Shown piece by piece: positions 16,777 through 27,866 of a stretch of 38,160 nt of DNA. Made by a program: the position numbers and the translations under genes. The number at the start of each line of letters is the position of its first letter. The stretch's first letter is position 1. The notes below the pieces were generated by a model. It was not told where the DNA came from, ran no database searches, and saw only the letters and a list, made by a program, of their open reading frames with translations. The DNA lies in the NCBI GenBank assembly GCA_030612765.1, contig JAUWNG010000020.1, positions 1 to 38,160 on the forward strand, given 5' to 3'. The stretch comes from Planctomycetota bacterium. GTDB lineage: Bacteria; Planctomycetota; Planctomycetia; Pirellulales; Thermoguttaceae.

Positions 16777-17079
16777 ATGAAGCGTGGCCCGCGTGCGATC
16801 GGCGAAGTGCTCTCCGAAGTAATGGCCCGACGGGGATATGCGCGGGTGCAATGCGCCGCGGCGTACGACGCCGCCTGGCGCGAGGCGGCCGGTCCACTGA
16901 CGGCCAGATATACCCGACCGGGATCGCTCCGCCGCGGCACGCTGGAAGTCGTGGTGGCCAATTCGACCCTCGTGCAAGAATTGGGGTTTCAGAAACATGC
17001 GTTGTTGGAATCGCTGGCGGGACTTTTGCCCGGCGAAGGAATAGAAAACATTCGCTTCCGCGTGGGAAGCATAGAATAG
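16777..17079 (+). CDS. dciA: DciA-like helicase loader (DUF721)
   Basis: The 100-residue protein matches the DUF721 layout: an N-terminal helix (PRAIGEVLSEVMARRGYARV), a central W-x-x-AAGPLTARYTRPGSLRRGTLEVVVANSTLVQELGFQK segment and a C-terminal helix with a closing beta motif (IENIRFRVGSIE). DUF721 proteins, renamed DciA, load or operate the replicative helicase DnaB in bacteria that lack DnaC. Its place between dnaN and gyrB fits this and also the usual position of recF, which is absent here. Confidence 0.87.
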   Translation: MKRGPRAIGEVLSEVMARRGYARVQCAAAYDAAWREAAGPLTARYTRPGSLRRGTLEVVVANSTLVQELGFQKHALLESLAGLLPGEGIENIRFRVGSIE

Positions 17080-17100
17080 TCCGACGCTATATAGCAAGCC

Positions 17101-17178
17101 GTTGTGGGAGGCGTCTCCAGACGCCGATTGTAATGCGAAAACATTGGGAAATCGGCGACTGGAGTCGCCTCCTACAAC
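17101..17178. repeat. Inverted repeat in the dciA-gyrB spacer
   Basis: The arms GTTGTGGGAGGCGTCTCCAG (17101-17120) and CTGGAGTCGCCTCCTACAAC (17159-17178) are complementary with few mismatches and enclose a loop containing ATGCGAAAACATT. A diverged copy in the opposite orientation is visible near 27001-27067. It ends 55 bp before gyrB and may influence its leader. Confidence 0.85.
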
Positions 17179-17212
17179 CACGACAATAGTATTTCAACGG
17201 GCTGTTGGATAA

Positions 17213-19723
<2,511 letters not shown>

Positions 19724-19780
19724 CGGCATCGTTGCGCCGGACGTTGTCTTGAAATTACCCCGTCGAACAACAACAAACGC

Positions 19781-19809
19781 TTGACAAAAACAATCGCATA
19801 ATATAGAAT
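19781..19809 (+). promoter_or_regulatory. Sigma70-type promoter of the hydrolase gene
   Basis: TTGACA at 19781-19786 and TAGAAT at 19804-19809 are separated by exactly 17 bp, a near-consensus pair. Transcription would begin near 19816, about 55 bases before the ATG at 19870. It is the clearest promoter in the window. Confidence 0.75.
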
Positions 19810-19869
19810 CACGCGCACTCTTCCTTTTCCCCTCCACAACCCCTCCAGATGGCAGGAGAAAAACAGACC

Positions 19870-20697
19870 ATGAAAAAAATGCATTATGTTTCTTTTTTTA
19901 TGTTGGCGGCGATTCTTCCGGCTTTTGCCGTTTCTTCCGCCTGGGCCCAGCAACATAATCAGCCCAAGTCGCAGGCCACTTATGAAAAGCCCGCCGCGAT
20001 GGCGGGAGTGAAGACCGTCGAACGCCGGCCGGAAGGGGGCTTGCCATATTATGTCCGCATGTCGCCGCGGGCGTCCAAGGCGAATCCTGCTAGGCTGATC
20101 GTGTGGCTGCACCCGGCGGGCGCATCGGCCAATCGCGCGCCGGAATCATTAACCAAACGATTTATCCGCAACGGCTACGCTCTGCTTATACCCAGCGAAA
20201 AATCATGGAGGGGCTGGGCTGGCGAGGACGCGAAACGCCTCTTTGAAAAATCTTTGCCCGATGCCGGTCGGATCGAGGGGATAGATTCGCGGAAACCGAT
20301 CCTTATGGGTTTTTCAGCGGGCGGTCAGTTGGCCCTTAACGCGTGGCGCGACAACGTGGAGGATTTGGGCGGTCTAATCGTGGATGCAGCCTATCCCGTC
20401 CAACGTGCGGAAGGCGGGCGTTTTACGACGTTCGATCCGCCCGATTCGCCGGCGGTGACATCCGTGCCGATTTACGCGCTAGTGGGTGGAAACGACGGCG
20501 GCCTCGGTGCTTGGCGCGAGGTCGAGCAAAAGTGGCAGAAAGCGGGCATTCCTTTAACAATCCGCGTCGTCCCGAACAAAGGTCACGAGTGGTTGATCGG
20601 ACCAAAGGAAATCGGTCCATTGGAGGCTTGGTTGAAAAAGATCAAGAGCTTCGGTCCCCAGAAGAACTCCGCCGCGGCAATTCACCCCCGTCGATGA
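19870..20697 (+). CDS. Secreted alpha/beta hydrolase
   Basis: The 275-residue enzyme has a signal peptide (MKKMHYVSFFMLAAILPAFA, cut probably after SSAWA) and an alpha/beta-hydrolase core. Strand IVWLHPAG carries the oxyanion region, the nucleophile elbow is GFSAGG (Ser149), and the likely acid and histidine are Asp209 (VGGND) and His239 (KGHEW). The family includes esterases and dienelactone-hydrolase or PHB-depolymerase-like enzymes; the substrate cannot be read. The start at 19870 is preferred over 19849 because AGGAG (19855-19859) lies just upstream of it and within the longer frame. Confidence 0.85.
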   Translation: MKKMHYVSFFMLAAILPAFAVSSAWAQQHNQPKSQATYEKPAAMAGVKTVERRPEGGLPYYVRMSPRASKANPARLIVWLHPAGASANRAPESLTKRFIRNGYALLIPSEKSWRGWAGEDAKRLFEKSLPDAGRIEGIDSRKPILMGFSAGGQLALNAWRDNVEDLGGLIVDAAYPVQRAEGGRFTTFDPPDSPAVTSVPIYALVGGNDGGLGAWREVEQKWQKAGIPLTIRVVPNKGHEWLIGPKEIGPLEAWLKKIKSFGPQKNSAAAIHPRR

Positions 20698-20736
20698 TGC
20701 CCTTTCCAAGGGAGAATCAGTCAGGATGAATTTGAA

Positions 20737-22494
20737 GTGGTGTTTATTATGCTCGCGAAGTCGATATGCGTGCGTTGGTTTTGCCGCTCGGTCCTGGCCG
20801 TGTTGATGGGCATCGCGGTCGTGGGCCCGGCGCGGGCGGCGCGGCCCCAATGGCAGGACGGCATTATTCGAGCACACATCAGAGCCGGAGAGTTCGCCCC
20901 GGCGTTGACCCTGGCTCGGCAGACTTCCGATCCGAAACAACGCGACGCGTGGCTGGGCATGATCGCACTGGCCCAAGCCGAGGCCCAGGCGCGCGACGCT
21001 TACCTCCAGTCCGCCGCGGAGATCAGCGACGACCGCATCCGAGCCGGTGTGCTGGCCTGCGCCGGGGCGCCGCCGGACGGCCGGGGCGGCGCCGCCCAGC
21101 CCGACTACGATGAGTTGATTGACTTGATCACCTCCACTGTCCGCCCCACGACCTGGGACGTCGTGGGCGGTCCAGGCGCTATTTCACCGTTTCCCACGGG
21201 CGTCTGGGTCGATCCGCAGGGTGTGCTCTGCCCGATGGCGCGACAAGATGCGACCGGGAACCTGGCGGCCTTGCGCGCCGCCAGCCGGCTGCGGGCAGGC
21301 CGGGAGGAAAACGCCCGGCGCAACTCGCCCTTGCGTATGATCTCCCTGCCGCGCTTGGAGAAATATGTGCAGTTGCGTCTGGCGGCGGGGCAACAACCGA
21401 CTGAAACCATGCAAGTGATGGCCGGGCTGTATCGCATCCGCTACGTGTTCGTCTATCCCGAATCGGGCGACGTCGTGTTGGCGGGGCCGGCCGGCGACTG
21501 GACGGCGGGGCTAGAGGGCGCCATCCTCAACGCCGAGACCGGCCGGCCGGTGGTGCGGCTGGACGATTTGGCGGTCGTCTTCCGTCGCATGATATGCGGC
21601 GGCCCGGACGCGAAGTTCGGCTGTCTGATCACGCCCCGGCCGGAGGGCCTGGCCCGCTTGCAGGCGTTTCTACAGCAATCAAACCAGCGGCCGATCCACG
21701 CCGAATCCCGCGGTAACTGGTTGAAGCAACTGCGCGCGCAAATCGGCAAGCAGGACATCGAGGTTTACGGACTGGACCCCCGCACACGGGCCGCGCGAGT
21801 CATGGTCGAGGCCGATTATCGCATGAAGCTCATCGGCATGGGCTTGGAAAAGGGCGTGCCGGGCGTGGTCGATTATTTGCACCTGATCAAACTCGCGCCG
21901 GGTGAGCCGCCGCCGCCGATGACCGTGCTCCGCTGGTGGTTCACTCTGGACTACGATGCCGTGCTGGCCTCCAGGGACCGCCTGGCGTTCGCCTTACGCG
22001 GCCAAGGCGTCAAGGTGGAAAGCGAGAACGAGCGGCTTTCCGCCGGTGGTAAGCGGGTCCATACGGGCGAGTCCGATTCGCTGAATCGCCGGTTCGCCCG
22101 CAGCTTCACCGAACACTTCGAGGAGCTGTCCCAAAAATATCCGATATACGGCGAACTGCGGAACCTTTGCGACCTGGCGCTGGCCGGGGCGTTGATCCGC
22201 GAAGAGAACGCCGCCGCGAACGCGGGCTGGCACTTGACCTGCTTCGGCGATCCGCAAGCATTCCCAGTGGAACTGGCCCAAGCGCCGAAAGAAGTGGATA
22301 CGGTCATGAATTATCGGATCATCAACCGCGTTCACATCCTAGCGGGCGTGAGCGGAGGCGTCAGCATTTGGCCCGCGACGCTCGTCAGCCGGCGGACGAT
22401 GGGCGTTGAAAACGATTCGGAGATTGAGAATCAACGATCCGCCGCCGCCGCGAACGGCCGCAATCTCGCCAACGGCGGCTGGTGGTGGGATTGA
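20737..22494 (+). CDS. Exported planctomycete protein, probable DUF1598
   Basis: This 585-residue protein begins with a signal peptide (LAKSICVRWFCRSVLAVLMG, cut near ARA). Its body shows conserved planctomycete-like blocks: FPTGVWVDPQGVL, MAGLYRIRYVFVYPESGDVVLAGPAGDW and VMVEADYRMKLIGMGLEKG. I recall such blocks from DUF1598, a planctomycete family of unknown function, but could not check this. The C-terminus is rich in Asn, Ala and Gly. GTG 20737 has a modest AGGA site; ATG 20749 is the alternative. It is followed by an intrinsic terminator. Confidence 0.72.
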   Translation: MVFIMLAKSICVRWFCRSVLAVLMGIAVVGPARAARPQWQDGIIRAHIRAGEFAPALTLARQTSDPKQRDAWLGMIALAQAEAQARDAYLQSAAEISDDRIRAGVLACAGAPPDGRGGAAQPDYDELIDLITSTVRPTTWDVVGGPGAISPFPTGVWVDPQGVLCPMARQDATGNLAALRAASRLRAGREENARRNSPLRMISLPRLEKYVQLRLAAGQQPTETMQVMAGLYRIRYVFVYPESGDVVLAGPAGDWTAGLEGAILNAETGRPVVRLDDLAVVFRRMICGGPDAKFGCLITPRPEGLARLQAFLQQSNQRPIHAESRGNWLKQLRAQIGKQDIEVYGLDPRTRAARVMVEADYRMKLIGMGLEKGVPGVVDYLHLIKLAPGEPPPPMTVLRWWFTLDYDAVLASRDRLAFALRGQGVKVESENERLSAGGKRVHTGESDSLNRRFARSFTEHFEELSQKYPIYGELRNLCDLALAGALIREENAAANAGWHLTCFGDPQAFPVELAQAPKEVDTVMNYRIINRVHILAGVSGGVSIWPATLVSRRTMGVENDSEIENQRSAAAANGRNLANGGWWWD

Positions 22495-22529
22495 GCCGGA
22501 AAACGAGTGCAACGGGCCTTCGGCGGTTT

Positions 22530-22558
22530 CCGGCGGGCGTTTCCCGCCGGCTATTTTT
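22530..22558 (+). terminator. Rho-independent terminator
   Basis: An 8-bp perfect GC stem, CCGGCGGG (22530-22537) with CCCGCCGG (22543-22550), has a 5-nt loop and is followed by CTATTTTT. It lies 36 bases after the stop of the DUF1598-like gene and should end that transcript. Confidence 0.82.
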
Positions 22559-22577
22559 CATCGGGGACACCGGAGTC

Positions 22578-23528
22578 GTGATCCACAACTTCCTTGCATT
22601 GGCGGCGTTGATGTGCCTTGCGCCCGGGCAGACCGCTCCGCCGGCCACGAACGACGAAGTCGTCGTCGCCACGGTCGGCGACGACGTGATCCGCGCGGGC
22701 GAAGTGGAGCGGCTGTTGGCCAAGTTCGCGCGGGGAAAGCGCCTGAATCCGGAAGTTGTGCCCCGTATTCGCTCGCGATTGCTCGAGGAAATCATCTCTC
22801 GCCGGCTGGTGTTGGCGTATGCCCGGCGGGTTGGCGAAGCGGCGACCGCGGCGGAATTGACCGCGGAACGGGACAAACTGACTTTGCGGCTCGCAGCCCA
22901 GAACCGTTCCCTGGCGGATTTCATGAAATCCCAGTCGATCGGCGAGACCGACCTCGAACGTCAACTTGCTTGGAACGTGGTCTGGAAAAAGTATCTGGCC
23001 CGTTACGTAACCAAAGATCGGTGCGAGGCATATTTCGCCGCCCATCGCCGCGACCTTGACGGAACGGAGATGGCCGTCGGCCACATCCTGCTGCGTCGGC
23101 CTGCTGCCGGCGGCGAGGCCGCCGCCGAACGGCCGGAGAAGCGGGCGGAAACGATTCGCCGGGAAATCGCCTCGGGCGGTTTGTCCTTTGCGGAGGCGGC
23201 GCGAAAGTATTCCGCCGGCCCAAGCGCCGAGGACGGCGGCCGGTTGGGATGGATTGGCCGGCACGGCCCGATGGACGAGTCGTTCTCCCGGGCGGCCTTA
23301 GCGTTGAACATCGGAGAGGTGAGCCGGCCGGTCAAAACCGTCTTCGGCATCCATCTGATCCGCTGCGACGAGATAAGGCCCGGAAGCAAACGGCTGTCGG
23401 ATGTTCGCCGTGAGGTGGAGGATGCCCTCGCGCGGGAACTGCTCGATAAGCTGGCGGAGACCGAGCGGCGCTACACGCCGGTAAAGTACACGGGCGCCAT
23501 ACCGCACTTCAAAAACACGGGTTTATAG
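22578..23528 (+). CDS. PpiC-type (parvulin) peptidyl-prolyl isomerase
   Basis: The 316-residue protein has a hydrophobic leader (IHNFLALAALMCLAPG), a SurA-like N-terminal helical region (VATVGDDVIRAGEVERLL, RLLEEIISRRLVLAYA) and a parvulin domain at about 165-265 (VGHILLRR, GGLSFAEAARKYSAGPSAEDGGRLGWIG, TVFGIHLIRCDEI). It probably folds exported proteins in the periplasm. The frame opens at GTG 22482, overlapping the previous gene, but an intrinsic terminator falls inside that extension and the extra residues are not conserved-looking, so GTG 22578 is used. No ribosome binding site is convincing for either. Confidence 0.82.
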   Translation: MIHNFLALAALMCLAPGQTAPPATNDEVVVATVGDDVIRAGEVERLLAKFARGKRLNPEVVPRIRSRLLEEIISRRLVLAYARRVGEAATAAELTAERDKLTLRLAAQNRSLADFMKSQSIGETDLERQLAWNVVWKKYLARYVTKDRCEAYFAAHRRDLDGTEMAVGHILLRRPAAGGEAAAERPEKRAETIRREIASGGLSFAEAARKYSAGPSAEDGGRLGWIGRHGPMDESFSRAALALNIGEVSRPVKTVFGIHLIRCDEIRPGSKRLSDVRREVEDALARELLDKLAETERRYTPVKYTGAIPHFKNTGL

Positions 23529-23532
23529 AGCC

Positions 23533-25695
23533 TCACCCCCGCACCGCCGGGCCGATGTAGATCACCGAGTCGTTCTGCAAGCGGAAGAACGAGCCGGGCG
23601 TTTGCTCCAGCAATTGGCCGAGCAGGCCGACCGTGCGCGGGATGATGAACAATGCCTTGCCCGTCTCGGGCGCGAACTTCAGGTCGCAGAGCAGCGCGCC
23701 GATCACCCCGTCGACGTTGAAGCACAACGCCGAGGATTTCTTCCTTCGCAAGACGGTTTCGATCTCGCGGGCGAGCGTGCAATAGTCGCCCGCCAGCCCC
23801 AGTTCGTCGATGATCGTAAGCAACATGGTGGCCCGGGGGTCGCGGCCGTAGAGTCCGTAGTAGCGGTGTCCGTAGCCGGGTATCCGTCCCTTTGGGTCGC
23901 CGAACGCGCCGGTGATCTTGTTGACGATGTAGCCGGCCAGTTCTTTCAGATCGGCGATCCGCACTCCGTCGGCCTCGAACACGCCGCCGTCGGCCTCGGC
24001 CTGCCGCATTTTGGCGAGGAAATCGATGAGGATTCGGGCGGTGCCCTCGCCGGCGCCGGCGTGCGCTGCTCCCATGGCGGAGATGCCGGCGGCCAGGGCG
24101 GTTTTCAGCGAGTTGCCGCCGGAATATGACGTTACCGCCGCCAGCGACGAGGGGGTGGCCGGGGTGTGGTCGACGCAGGAGACGAACACCGCCCTGAGCA
24201 GATTGGCCTCCGCCTCGGTCGGTTTTCTGTCGGCCAGCGCGGCGAAGATCGATTCCTCGATGCTTTGCTCGTTGCACCATCTGGTTTCGTGACCGAGGAT
24301 TGCGGCCACCAGGTCGACGACTTGGGGGACCAGCGCCAGGGCCTTGGTTTCGGCGGGGGTGTATCGGTCGTGCAGGCTTGCCGGGAGCGGTTTTTGGCTG
24401 GACGCGGCGCCGGTCAGCAACCCCGCGCTGATGGCGGCGTTCATCGGCGAGCCGCCTTGGAAGGAAGCCACGGCAGCCTGCCGCGAGGCTTCGTCGGTGG
24501 GATTGGTCGTGGCGCAGAGAACGAGGTCCTCGGCCAACTGTTTGGCCTTTTCGTCGTCGACGTCTTCTTTCGTCAGGGCCTCGAAGATCATCTGCGGCAC
24601 CGAGGCGGTTTTCATCAACTGGGGCAGGGGGCGCCCGCGGAAATGGGGCGTGCCCTCGATGATCTGCGTCAGTTGCGTGCGGATTTGCACCGCCCGGACT
24701 TGGCTCTTCAGCCGCTCCAATTTCTGTTTGGAGATGCTGACCAGTTCAAAGGTCTCGGAGATCGCCGATTCCAAGTCCTGGCTGCGTCGGGGGAGGGCCT
24801 TGTCTACGAGCGCGACCAGTTCGGCGGAGGTTTTTGCCACGCTGACCCCCGCCTGCTCGAAGGCCTCGACCTTGCTCTCGTAGGTGCCGAAGTTGCCTTC
24901 GCCGATGATTGCCCCGGCGTGGCCCATCCGCGAGCCGCGGGGAAAGATGTTTTGGGCGCCGATACCCGTAATCCGGGCAATGACGGGCTTCGGATAGTTG
25001 GACTCTTGGATATATTCGGCGGCCTCTTCCTCGTAGTTGCCGCCCACCTCGCCGTTGAGGATTACCAGCTTGGTCCGCTCGTCGTCGCGGATCAGTTCCA
25101 GGAGATCCTTGAAGTTGGTGCCGGAGATGCGGTCGCCGCCGATGCCGACGACGATGTTCGTGCCGTGCCCCAGGGTGTTGAATATTTCGGTGGCGATCGA
25201 CAGGCACATGCCGCCGCTTTTCGAGAAAATGGCGATATCTCCGGGATAGAATACGCCCGGATCGTTGCCGCCGATGGCGCCGATCTTTACCCGCGCGATG
25301 GGGTTTATCATTCCGACCGAGGCCGGGCCAACCACACGGACGCCGTGTTCCTTGGCCGCTTGGACGATGGCGGCCGAGTCCAATCGCGGCAGGCCCTCGG
25401 TGAGTATGTTCACCAGTCGAATTTTACCCGATTCGATGGTGGCCAGCGCGGCCTCCTTCGTCCCCTCGCGGGGCACGGAGATCAGACTGGTGTTGATGTC
25501 CGGATGTGCCCGCAGCGCCTCTTTGACGGAATTGTATACGGGCACTCCGTAAACGTCCTGGCCCCCCTTGCCGGGCGTCACTCCGGCCACCACGTGTGTT
25601 CCGTAGTCCAGCATCTCCGCCGATACCCGACGTCCCTGTTTGCCGGTAATGCCTTGAATGAGGACTCGCGTCTGATGGTCAATCAGGCTGCTCAT
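23533..25695 (-). CDS. aclA: ATP-citrate lyase-like large subunit (CoA ligase plus citryl-CoA lyase domains)
   Basis: The 720-residue protein fuses a succinyl-CoA-synthetase-alpha-like CoA-binding/ligase half (about 1-320) with a citrate-synthase-like half (about 370-715). The first half has GPASVGMINP, FSKSGGM and the phosphohistidine motif RMGHAGA (His259). The second half has VDHTPATPSS (His510), GYGHR (His610) and NVDGVIGAL. This order is that of ATP-citrate lyase, which cleaves citrate to acetyl-CoA and oxaloacetate using ATP and CoA. It is about 110 residues longer than AclA of Chlorobium (about 608). The partner subunit overlaps functionally 3 bp upstream. AGGAA precedes the ATG. Confidence 0.82.
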   Translation of the reverse strand: MSSLIDHQTRVLIQGITGKQGRRVSAEMLDYGTHVVAGVTPGKGGQDVYGVPVYNSVKEALRAHPDINTSLISVPREGTKEAALATIESGKIRLVNILTEGLPRLDSAAIVQAAKEHGVRVVGPASVGMINPIARVKIGAIGGNDPGVFYPGDIAIFSKSGGMCLSIATEIFNTLGHGTNIVVGIGGDRISGTNFKDLLELIRDDERTKLVILNGEVGGNYEEEAAEYIQESNYPKPVIARITGIGAQNIFPRGSRMGHAGAIIGEGNFGTYESKVEAFEQAGVSVAKTSAELVALVDKALPRRSQDLESAISETFELVSISKQKLERLKSQVRAVQIRTQLTQIIEGTPHFRGRPLPQLMKTASVPQMIFEALTKEDVDDEKAKQLAEDLVLCATTNPTDEASRQAAVASFQGGSPMNAAISAGLLTGAASSQKPLPASLHDRYTPAETKALALVPQVVDLVAAILGHETRWCNEQSIEESIFAALADRKPTEAEANLLRAVFVSCVDHTPATPSSLAAVTSYSGGNSLKTALAAGISAMGAAHAGAGEGTARILIDFLAKMRQAEADGGVFEADGVRIADLKELAGYIVNKITGAFGDPKGRIPGYGHRYYGLYGRDPRATMLLTIIDELGLAGDYCTLAREIETVLRRKKSSALCFNVDGVIGALLCDLKFAPETGKALFIIPRTVGLLGQLLEQTPGSFFRLQNDSVIYIGPAVRG

Positions 25696-25698
25696 GAA

Positions 25699-26937
25699 TT
25701 ATTCCTGTGTTTGCGCCGGTTGGCTTTGCTCGTGGTGTTTTTTTGCTTGGTGAATGACCATTCGGGCGGAATTGGCCACCGAGGTGGCCATGCCGCGAAG
25801 GAAGAGGCGGTAGCCCTCTTGGTGCTGAATCTTGTTCAACTGGGCGAAGGCCTCCACGTCGCGGGGGCCAGCGCGGCGGATCAGAATCGGGATCGTCTTG
25901 TCGAAGTCGGGCGTATCGCGGATGCCGCCCATGATGCCGCCGATCAGCGTCTCATAAATATCGGTGAAGTTTGCTCGGCCGCCGATCACCCAGATGGCGT
26001 TGATCGGGCCGGGATGCATCAGAGCGATCTTGGTAAGTTTTTGCACTTTCTCGGCCGTGGGGTTGCCGCTGTACTCGGTGAAGACGGCGGGCTTGCCGCC
26101 GAGGATGCAGAGGTCGTCCAGCGCCTCGACGCTGGTCCCGCCGCCGGAGGCCAGCACGATGATGTCTCCGTCCAGTTCGTAGAACATTCGGCCCGCGGCG
26201 CCGCGGGTGTCGCTGCGGTCGTTGTTCAACGCGAGTTGCTCGAGCCGGGTTGGAGTCCGCCCCGAACTGAGCCGTTCGGGCAGGTTCAACCCCGACTGCC
26301 GGAACATGGCGTCCTCGTCGATCTCCACCTTTGCATCGGCGGCGATCCACTCGCCAGAGCGGGTTCGGATCAGTGGGTTGATCTCGGCCAGCGTGACATC
26401 ACAATCGACGAACAGGCCGTAGAGCTTCAACAGCAGGTCGGTCGGCGGCGGGCCGTGGGCGTCGAGGCCCGCACGGTGGGCCAGATCGGCCGCCTGCTGG
26501 GGCTGTAATCCGCGGCGAATGTCGACCGGCTCGGTCCACACCCCCTCCTGCGACTTCTGGGCCGCCTTTTCCACGTCCATGCCGCCTTGGGTGGAGACGA
26601 TCACCACGGGCGACGCGCCCACGTAGGTCACCGCGACGTATACCTCCTGGGCAATGTCGAGCTTCTTCTCGACCAGCGCCTTCTGGATGGTCTCGCCGAA
26701 CAGTTTTCGGCCCAACAGGGCACCGAGGGTGTCGGCCAATTGTTCCTCGGTATCGCAGGCGACGACGGCGTTTTCCTTGCCTCGCCGTCCCCACAGCACT
26801 TGCGCCTTGGCCATCACGCTGCCGTACTGCCCCGTCAGCCCGCCCGCCTCTTCCGCCGAGGCGACTACCTTGCCGGGTGGGATTGGTATACCGGCGCGTT
26901 TGAATAGGTTTTTCCCCTCGTATTCATACAGTTTCAT
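25699..26937 (-). CDS. aclB: ATP-citrate lyase-like small subunit (ATP-grasp plus citrate-binding)
   Basis: The 412-residue protein has an ATP-grasp domain like the beta subunit of succinyl-CoA synthetase (MKLYEYEGKNLFKRAGIPIP, VMAKAQVLWGRRGK, EINPLI) and a C-terminal citrate-binding domain (VLASGGGTSVEALDDLCILGG, FTEYSGNPTAEKV, WVIGGRANFTD). The motifs EYSG and IGG-x-ANFT match the citrate-binding domain of ATP-citrate lyase rather than succinyl-CoA synthetase. It lies first in the two-gene operon with the large subunit, with only 3 bases between stop and start. A role as citryl-CoA synthetase subunit alone is the main alternative. Confidence 0.82.
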   Translation of the reverse strand: MKLYEYEGKNLFKRAGIPIPPGKVVASAEEAGGLTGQYGSVMAKAQVLWGRRGKENAVVACDTEEQLADTLGALLGRKLFGETIQKALVEKKLDIAQEVYVAVTYVGASPVVIVSTQGGMDVEKAAQKSQEGVWTEPVDIRRGLQPQQAADLAHRAGLDAHGPPPTDLLLKLYGLFVDCDVTLAEINPLIRTRSGEWIAADAKVEIDEDAMFRQSGLNLPERLSSGRTPTRLEQLALNNDRSDTRGAAGRMFYELDGDIIVLASGGGTSVEALDDLCILGGKPAVFTEYSGNPTAEKVQKLTKIALMHPGPINAIWVIGGRANFTDIYETLIGGIMGGIRDTPDFDKTIPILIRRAGPRDVEAFAQLNKIQHQEGYRLFLRGMATSVANSARMVIHQAKKHHEQSQPAQTQE

Positions 26938-27335
26938 GGATCATCTCGCGTGGTTCGTCTGGTAGCGATTGGCGACCGATGGGAAAAAACCCGCGATTGC
27001 AGGAGGCAACGTCAACCGCATGTTTTGCGGGTTTTCGGTGCGCAATCGGGTCTGGAGACGCCTCCAGCAGATTTTCCGCCGGCCGCCGGCCGGTCGGCTA
27101 CGCCTATAAAACTAGTGATATGGGCCGCGATATACCCTGTCAAGGGGGAAAACACAAAGAACGCGCGAACCGCGAAAAAAGGGCTTTCCCCGCGGTTTTT
27201 TCTGCATTTCGCGCTTCCGGCGCGTTTTTCGAGTGAATATCCGCCGCCGCCGTCAATTCTTAATTACCATGAGGATAGCTCCTCATCCATAGCGGTTCTC
27301 CGTTTTGCGGAAGTGCCCCATTTGGCAAGCAACCC
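26938..27335. other. Divergent spacer of aclB and the ECF sigma gene
   Basis: No gene is seen in these 398 bases. They hold a diverged inverted copy of the 17101 repeat (about 27001-27067), a GC-rich palindrome (GCCGGCCGCCGGCC near 27081), a T-tailed hairpin (27168-27201) and a perfect 7-bp hairpin ATGAGGA/TCCTCAT (27269-27286). The last lies 50 bp upstream of the sigma gene and may be an operator or leader structure. No consensus promoter pair was found. Confidence 0.5.
27168..27201 (+). terminator. Terminator-like hairpin with T-run
   Basis: AACCGCG (27168-27174) pairs with CGCGGTT (27191-27197), followed by further T residues to 27201. No plus-strand gene ends here, so it may be a dispersed repeat or may insulate the sigma gene. 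Confidence 0.35.
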
Positions 27336-27866
27336 ATGCCAGACCCAAAACAATACGATGAGTTTTGCGAACAGTTGCAGTGCGCCACGGGCCGCATCCT
27401 CGCCTACATCAACGCGCTGCTGTTGAACTGGAACGACGCGGAAGACGTCTTTCAGGAATCGTGCGTTGTCCTCTGGCGGAAATTCGATGAGTTCCAGCCG
27501 GGGACCAACTTTGTCGCTTGGGCACTCCGCATCGCGCAGAACAAGGTGATGGATTTCCAAAAGAGCTGCGCCCGGCGACAGACGTTTTTTACACCCGAGT
27601 TGCAAACCTCGTTTATGGCCGAAATCTTACGTCCCGCTACTTCGGCGGAGGACGCGGGGTTGGACGCCCTGTCGAATTGCATGAAGGAGCTTGGCGCCGC
27701 CGACCGGCAACTCGTCCAACTCTGTTACGGCGACGGCGTGCGGGTCCGCGAAATCGCGGTACAAATGGGCCGGTCGCCACAAAGCGTCCATAATTCGCTG
27801 CGACGCATACGAATGACGCTCTTTGAGTGCATCGAGCGAGTGATCGAGCGGGAGGATCGTCGATGA
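27336..27866 (+). CDS. ECF RNA polymerase sigma factor
   Basis: The 176-residue protein has the two ECF domains. Region 2 (about 10-80) shows NWNDAEDVFQESCVVLWRKFDEF and FVAWALRIAQNKVMDF. Region 4 (about 115-165) shows LGAADRQLVQLCYGDGVRVREIAVQMGRSPQSVHNSLRRIR. This type is greatly expanded in planctomycetes and verrucomicrobia. Its TGA overlaps the ATG of the FecR-LamG gene (ATGA), implying translational coupling to the probable regulator. The genes downstream, PEP-CTERM to sialidase, are candidate targets. Confidence 0.93.
   Translation: MPDPKQYDEFCEQLQCATGRILAYINALLLNWNDAEDVFQESCVVLWRKFDEFQPGTNFVAWALRIAQNKVMDFQKSCARRQTFFTPELQTSFMAEILRPATSAEDAGLDALSNCMKELGAADRQLVQLCYGDGVRVREIAVQMGRSPQSVHNSLRRIRMTLFECIERVIEREDRR

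Noticed and set aside
22482-22577. N-terminal extension of the prolyl isomerase
   Set aside because: It would be encoded across an intrinsic terminator and adds a charged, unconserved-looking stretch before the hydrophobic leader; kept only as an alternative start.
24166-26508. A 780-codon plus-strand open frame
   Set aside because: It lies wholly antisense to the acl genes, which have clear domains. It shows no family motifs and is an artefact of high GC and few stop codons.
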